A DNA stretch of 64,000 nucleotides from Otis tarda (lineage: Eukaryota; Chordata; Aves; Otidiformes; Otididae), in the NCBI GenBank assembly GCA_026413225.1, contig CM048552.1, positions 192,916,053-192,980,052 on the forward strand, written 5' to 3'. The notes below the pieces were generated by a model, which made no database searches, was not told the origin of the DNA, and saw nothing but the letters and a program-made list of their open reading frames with translations. Positions within the stretch are counted from its first letter, which is position 1. The number at the start of each line of letters is the position of its first letter. The position numbers and the translations under genes are program-made. Shown piece after piece: positions 59,801 through 64,000 of this stretch.

Positions 59801-60811
59801 TATTGCAACCGCGCACAGAAGTAGGTGCTGCAAGCAGCACTAAGTGTGGAGCTGTCAGTCACTTTATGCCTGCAGACTGGGCAACTTGTCACCAGGTGAA
59901 ATACTTAACAGCTAAGTTCTGTGTACCTTGTGCTCAGCAGAGGCACCAGCTGAGCCCATCTGTTCTGCCATGCTACTTACTATGAAACTAAAAAGAACTC
60001 GAGTACCGTTAAGACCCCCACCCTTTTGCAAATGCAGTGGAAATCGGCAAATGAGGTTCAAAATTACTGCAGTGGGACAGACAGCGTGCAACTCCAGAAG
60101 TGTCACATCTTAGCAAAGCAGACTAAAATTCACACTACCACGAAAGAGTTATACCACCAAATGGTTTTTTTTTTTGCTTAATTGTGCGTCACAGGAGATT
60201 TCCTCTCATTTGTCAACCCCAGCAGACAGACTAAGGGAACTTTGCCACTTGATACTCTCTAGTGGTCTCCCACACGACTGAGACGATGTGAATAAACTTT
60301 TCTTTCCCTGTCCTGGCTTTCACTTAACAGTTGCTAACACACAGCTCCCCAGGCTTGTCTCTACTTTCTTGGAGGTTTCTGCTCAAGTCTTCCTCTCTCT
60401 GTTTTGACTGCTGTAAGCTATCTTCTTATTCCTTCTCCAAAAAGTAATCCTCCAGCATATGCAAAATGCTTCTTCATGTTAAGTATACACAGAAAGCAAA
60501 CACAATATCCTAGTTGTTGTTAATTCTTCTAATTCCTGTCCACAGACTTGAAGCAGAACTGTTTTTTTCAACCTACTGTGGGCTTGCTTGTACCCATCTC
60601 AAAGATCTGTCTTCTCTTCTACCTGTATTTTCCATTAATCTGGCATTGGCTTGTTCTTCATCATTTTAATCAACCTAATCACAACTGCCATGACAGCTTT
60701 CTCTCTCTATGGCTCTAACAATGCAACAAACATATTAGGTGCGGCTCCTCTCACCTACCTTTAGGCATTTATTGTGCAAACACTTATATTTATGCTGATC
60801 GTGCAGGTTCA
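56857..60811. other. AT-rich unique non-coding DNA, 4 kb
   Basis: I see no gene, RNA or clear repeat. A block near 58590-58620 (ctaatttaggcatctaagtt) weakly recalls an old palindromic repeat. A CTCF-like string with poor fit (ctcactagtggcacc) lies near 57409. Open frames are all under 92 codons. Confidence 0.5.
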
Positions 60812-62532
60812 TCAAGATCCAGGAGACCTGCATGGATGGACAAGGAGCTCCTGGACCAACTAAAAAACAAAAAGGAGGCCTACAGAGGGTGGAAACAAGG
60901 GCAGGCAGCCTGAGAGGAACACAGAGAAATTGTCTGAGCAGCCAGGAATCAGGTTAGGAAAGCCAAAGCCCTGGCAGAATTAAATCTGGCCAGGGACATC
61001 AAGGACAAGAAAAGCTTCTATAGGTATGTCAGGGATAAAAGGAAGACCAGGGAAAATGTGGACCCTCTCTGGAAGGAGACAGGAGACCTGGTTACGCAGG
61101 ACATGGAGAAGGCTGAGGTACTCAATGACTTCTTTGCCTCAGTCTTTACCGGCGAGGGCTCTAGCCACATTGCCCAAGTCACAGAAGGCAAAGGCAGGGA
61201 CAGGGACAATGAAGAACCGCCCACTTTAGCAGAAGATCAGGTTCAAGACCGTCTAAGGTATCTGAAGGTGCACAAGTCCATGGGACCCAATGAGATGCAT
61301 CCATGGGTCCTGAGGGAACTGGCGGATGAAGTTGCCAAGATACTGATCATCATATCTGAGAAGTCGTAGCAGTCTGGTGAAGTACCCACTGGCTGGAAAA
61401 GGGTAAACATAACCCCCATTTCTAAAAAGGGAAACAAGGAAGACCCAGGGCATTACAGGCCAGTCACTCTCACCTCTGTGCCTGGCAAGATCATGGAACA
61501 GATCCTCCTGGAAACTATACTAAGGCCCATGGAAAATAAGGAGGTGATTGGTGACAGCCAGAATGGCTTCACCAAGGGCAAATCATGCCTGACAATTTTG
61601 GTGGCCTTCTACAATAGGGTTACAGCATTGGTGGATAAGGGATGAGCAACGGACACCATCTATCTGGACTTGTGCAAAGCATTTGACACTGTCCCACTTG
61701 AAATCCTTGTCTCTAAACTGGAAAGACACGGATTTGATGGATGGACCACTCGGTGAGTAAGGAATTGGCTGGATGGTAGCACTCAAACAGTTGCAGTCAA
61801 TGGCTCAATGTCCAGGTGGAGACTGGAGACGAGCGGCATTCTCCAGGGGTCACTATTGGGACCAGCACTGTTTAACATCTTTGTCAGCGACATGGACAGT
61901 GGGATAGAGTCCACCTTCAGGAAGTTTGCTGACAACACCAAGCTGTGTGGTGCAGTCAATACGCTGGAGGGAAGGGATGCGATCCTGAGGGATCTTGACA
62001 GGCTGGAGACATAGACCAATGCAAACCTCATGAGGTTCAACAAGGCCAAGTACAAGGTCCTGCATATGGGTCGTGGCAATCCCAAGCACAAATACAGGCT
62101 GGGCAGAGAATGGATTGAGAGCAGCCCTGAGGAGAAGGATTTGGGGCTGCTGGGGGACGATAAGCTCAACATGAGCCAGCAATGTGTGCTTGCAACACAG
62201 AAAGCCAACTGCATCCAGGGCTACATCAAAAGAAGCGTGGTCAGTAGGGTGAGTGATGGGATTCTCCCCCTCTATTCTGCTCTCGTGAGACCCCACCTGC
62301 AGTACTGTGTCCAGCTCTGCAGCCCCCAACAGAAGAAGGATGTGGCCCATTGGAGAGAGTCCAGATGAGGGCCACAAAGATGATCAGAGGGCTGGAGCAC
62401 CTCTCCTGTGAGGACAGGCTGAGAGAGCTGGGGCTGTTCAGCCTGGAGAAGAGGAAGCTCCAGGGAGACCTTATAGCGGTCTTCCCGTACCTAAAGGGGG
62501 TTTATAGGAAAAACTCTTTAGGGAGTTTATAG
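60812..62532 (+). pseudogene. CR1 ORF2 linker and reverse transcriptase, six stops, motif C mutated
   Basis: One frame can be followed from about 60813 to 62347 with stops at 60911, 60935, 61367, 61643, 61754 and 62012. Blocks in order: [14 protein letters not shown] (linker), [66 protein letters not shown], motif [12 protein letters not shown] (Asp intact at 61667-61669), motif B SGILQG, motif C KFADNTK (second Asp of FADD is Asn, codon aac at 61934-61936), [50 protein letters not shown]. After the one-base deletion it continues as [20 protein letters not shown] to 62532. In an active element this enzyme copies CR1 RNA at the target site; here it is inactive. Confidence 0.93.
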
Positions 62533-62562
62533 GAAAAACTCTTTATAGGGAGAAACTCTTTA
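62500..62562. repeat. 25-bp period slippage repeat inside CR1
   Basis: A 21-base unit, gtttataggaaaaactcttt plus a, occurs at 62500-62520 and identically at 62525-62545, with a 4-base spacer. A partial third unit (gggagaaactctttagc) follows at 62548. It introduces the frame break that ends the ORF2 C-terminal reading at 62532. Confidence 0.9.
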
Positions 62563-62848
62563 GCAGGACCTGTTGTGATAGGACAAGGGGTAATGGTTTT
62601 AAACTAAAAAAGTGTAGATTTAGATTAGACATAAGGAAGACATTTTTTACTGTGAGGGTTGTAGAAGACTGGAACAGGTTGCCCAGAGAGGTGGTGGATG
62701 CCCCATCCCTGGAAACATTCAAGGCCAGGTTGGACAGGACTCTGAGCAACCTCATCTGCTTGGAGATGTCCCTGCTGCTTGCAGGGGGGTTGGACTAGAT
62801 GACCTTTAAAGGTCCCTTCCAACCAATACTATTCTATGATTCTATGAT

Positions 62849-64000
62849 CATCTAAGTCTCCTATGAGCACTGGAAAAAATTAAACACATTCAGGGCATAG
62901 TCCAACTTGGTCAAAGTGGAAATTGTATCCCTGAAGTACCTATCTCTCTTTCTCTACCATGAAAAAAACTTATAGGAATGCTCATCAGAGGCAAAGGTCT
63001 ACAAGACAGATGTCTACATTTGACCAGATAAATAAACACATCTGTGTCCATTCCTGCTCCCAGTGTCTAGCGTCTAGCTTAACTGAAAACTCATTTGAAA
63101 ATGAACTGCTTTCCCTTGAACTGTTCTCTAGCAACAATTCACAGCATTTTGAGATATACCTTGTGTCAAAGATGTTGACTAAATCCTTCTGTGTCGCCAC
63201 TCCATCACAATTTCTCAAGATTCAGACTCTGAGGTTCATTCCTAGGAGAGAAATCATGGATGTGTCACACTGATAAAGATCATACGCAGAAGAACAATTA
63301 CTATATGTGTATGAAAATTAACATTGTGTGTCTACTGATGCCTTTACTGAGTTGTGCATAACTTCCCTTGGAAGGTTAATGCTCATGAATAGGTAACAAG
63401 TATCTTCTTTTCCCTATTGTTTTTCTCCTTCCATTATTACCGCATTTCTGAACGTAGCCTGTAAGACCTTTGGTAAAGAATTATGTTTGCATGTGAGCGT
63501 TAAAGATTATTATGAAGGCAAGATAATTCCTGTAGTCTAGTTAAATATAATTGCAAGGGGAAGGGAAGACAAAAGCAAAGGGCAGTTCATAATTCATAGA
63601 AATCTCGTATGTTTTCAGCCTTCTCCTGCAGGACTTTGTGTGTGGGTGGAGGTTACAAATGAAGCTCTCTGCTCCTTTGTGCTAAAAGCCTGTGCCAGCC
63701 ATCAGAGTTAGACACTGTCTATGGAATTTATAGAACGATAGCCAAATCAATTCAGAAACCAGCTTTGTTAATCTGACACAGACCCTAAGAGTGGATAGCT
63801 TTAAACTTATCTGACAGTGTCTGCAGTTACTCTAGCTGAAGAGACACTTTTGAACCAAATCAAATGTTCATGGCAAAAGAGTTACATTAATTTATATCAG
63901 CTTCTGATTGAACTGACTAAAATAAATCAGAGAGAGAGGGCATGCAATCAGCTCTGCTGGCAGATTTGCAGATCGCTGCAAAGGGGCATAAGTCTCAGGG
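62849..64000. other. Unique non-coding DNA
   Basis: AT-rich sequence with no recognised repeat, RNA or exon. Open frames at 62959-63273 (104 codons) and its minus-strand shadow show no domain. Confidence 0.45.

Larger units (their letters stand above)
60812..62848 (+). mobile_element. CR1 LINE, 2.0 kb, plus strand, truncated after the endonuclease
   Basis: It starts at atccaggagacctgcatgga, in the linker between endonuclease and reverse transcriptase, and runs to the 3' tail (ggactagatgacctttaaag; actattctatgattctatga). The reverse transcriptase is complete in length. Around 62500-62562 it carries an internal slippage repeat. A one-base deletion near 62347 shifts the frame for the ORF2 C-terminus. 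This copy begins close to where the deletion in the 3.6-6.0 kb copy starts, so the two together cover almost all of ORF2, although both are dead. Confidence 0.95.

Noticed and set aside
1..64000. tRNA, rRNA, snRNA, known microRNA hairpins, CRISPR arrays, bacterial operons or phage modules
   Set aside because: Looked for characteristic strings and regular repeat-spacer patterns on both strands and found none; the sequence is vertebrate non-coding DNA.

Overview
This window looks like vertebrate, almost certainly avian, non-coding nuclear DNA. The main evidence is the dominant repeat: eleven pieces of the CR1 LINE (chicken repeat 1), whose 3' ends carry the typical terminal octamer repeats (ATTCTATG-like), lie in both orientations. 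They add up to roughly 6.6 kb, about 10% of the window, which fits a bird. A solo-LTR-like sequence of an avian endogenous retrovirus family (56.26-56.86 kb) also fits; from memory that family is common in neoavian birds, so the clade is an inference. There are no bacterial-style operons, no ribosome-binding-site-led genes, no rRNA, tRNA or CRISPR, and I recognise no host protein-coding exon on either strand. Nearly all open frames are under 180 codons and patternless, or are sense or antisense readings of CR1.

Layout. 0-6 kb: unique DNA, a minus-strand CR1 3' end (2.40-2.62 kb), a tiny plus-strand CR1 tail (2.98-3.05 kb), then a 2.4-kb plus-strand CR1 (3.58-6.00 kb) running from the end of ORF1 through endonuclease and reverse transcriptase to the 3' tail, with an internal deletion and many frameshifts. 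6-27 kb: mostly unique DNA with four short CR1 tails (10.1, 12.5, 18.3, 24.4 kb), three copies of an old SINE-like amniote repeat (7.8, 8.1, 21.7 kb) and several short tandem duplications. 27.07-27.47 kb: a minus-strand CR1 whose ORF2 C-terminus is still open. 27.5-44.5 kb: about 17 kb without a recognisable transposon, including a CpG-richer patch at 41.8-42.1 kb. 44.2-45.2 kb: a strong CTCF-like motif, an ancient foldback repeat and a second CpG cluster. 50.48-51.00 kb: a minus-strand fragment that reads as the ORF2 endonuclease C-terminus plus linker of an L1/Tx1-clade LINE, unusual for a bird. 51.4-52.9 kb: a CR1 and further ancient repeats. 55.7-56.9 kb: a CR1 tail followed within about 200 bp by the ERV LTR. 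60.8-62.85 kb: a 2-kb plus-strand CR1 retaining the whole reverse transcriptase domain in one frame, broken by six stop codons and a one-base deletion.

No genes work together here. The coding content is decayed retrotransposon sequence: both long CR1 copies have lost acidic residues of the reverse transcriptase active site (motif A and motif C in the first, motif C in the second). The window is best read as intergenic or intronic avian DNA. I found no evidence for a new biological system. The items most worth a second look are the L1-like fossil, the foldback repeat pair, the CTCF-like site beside it, and the recurrent 20-50 bp tandem duplications.
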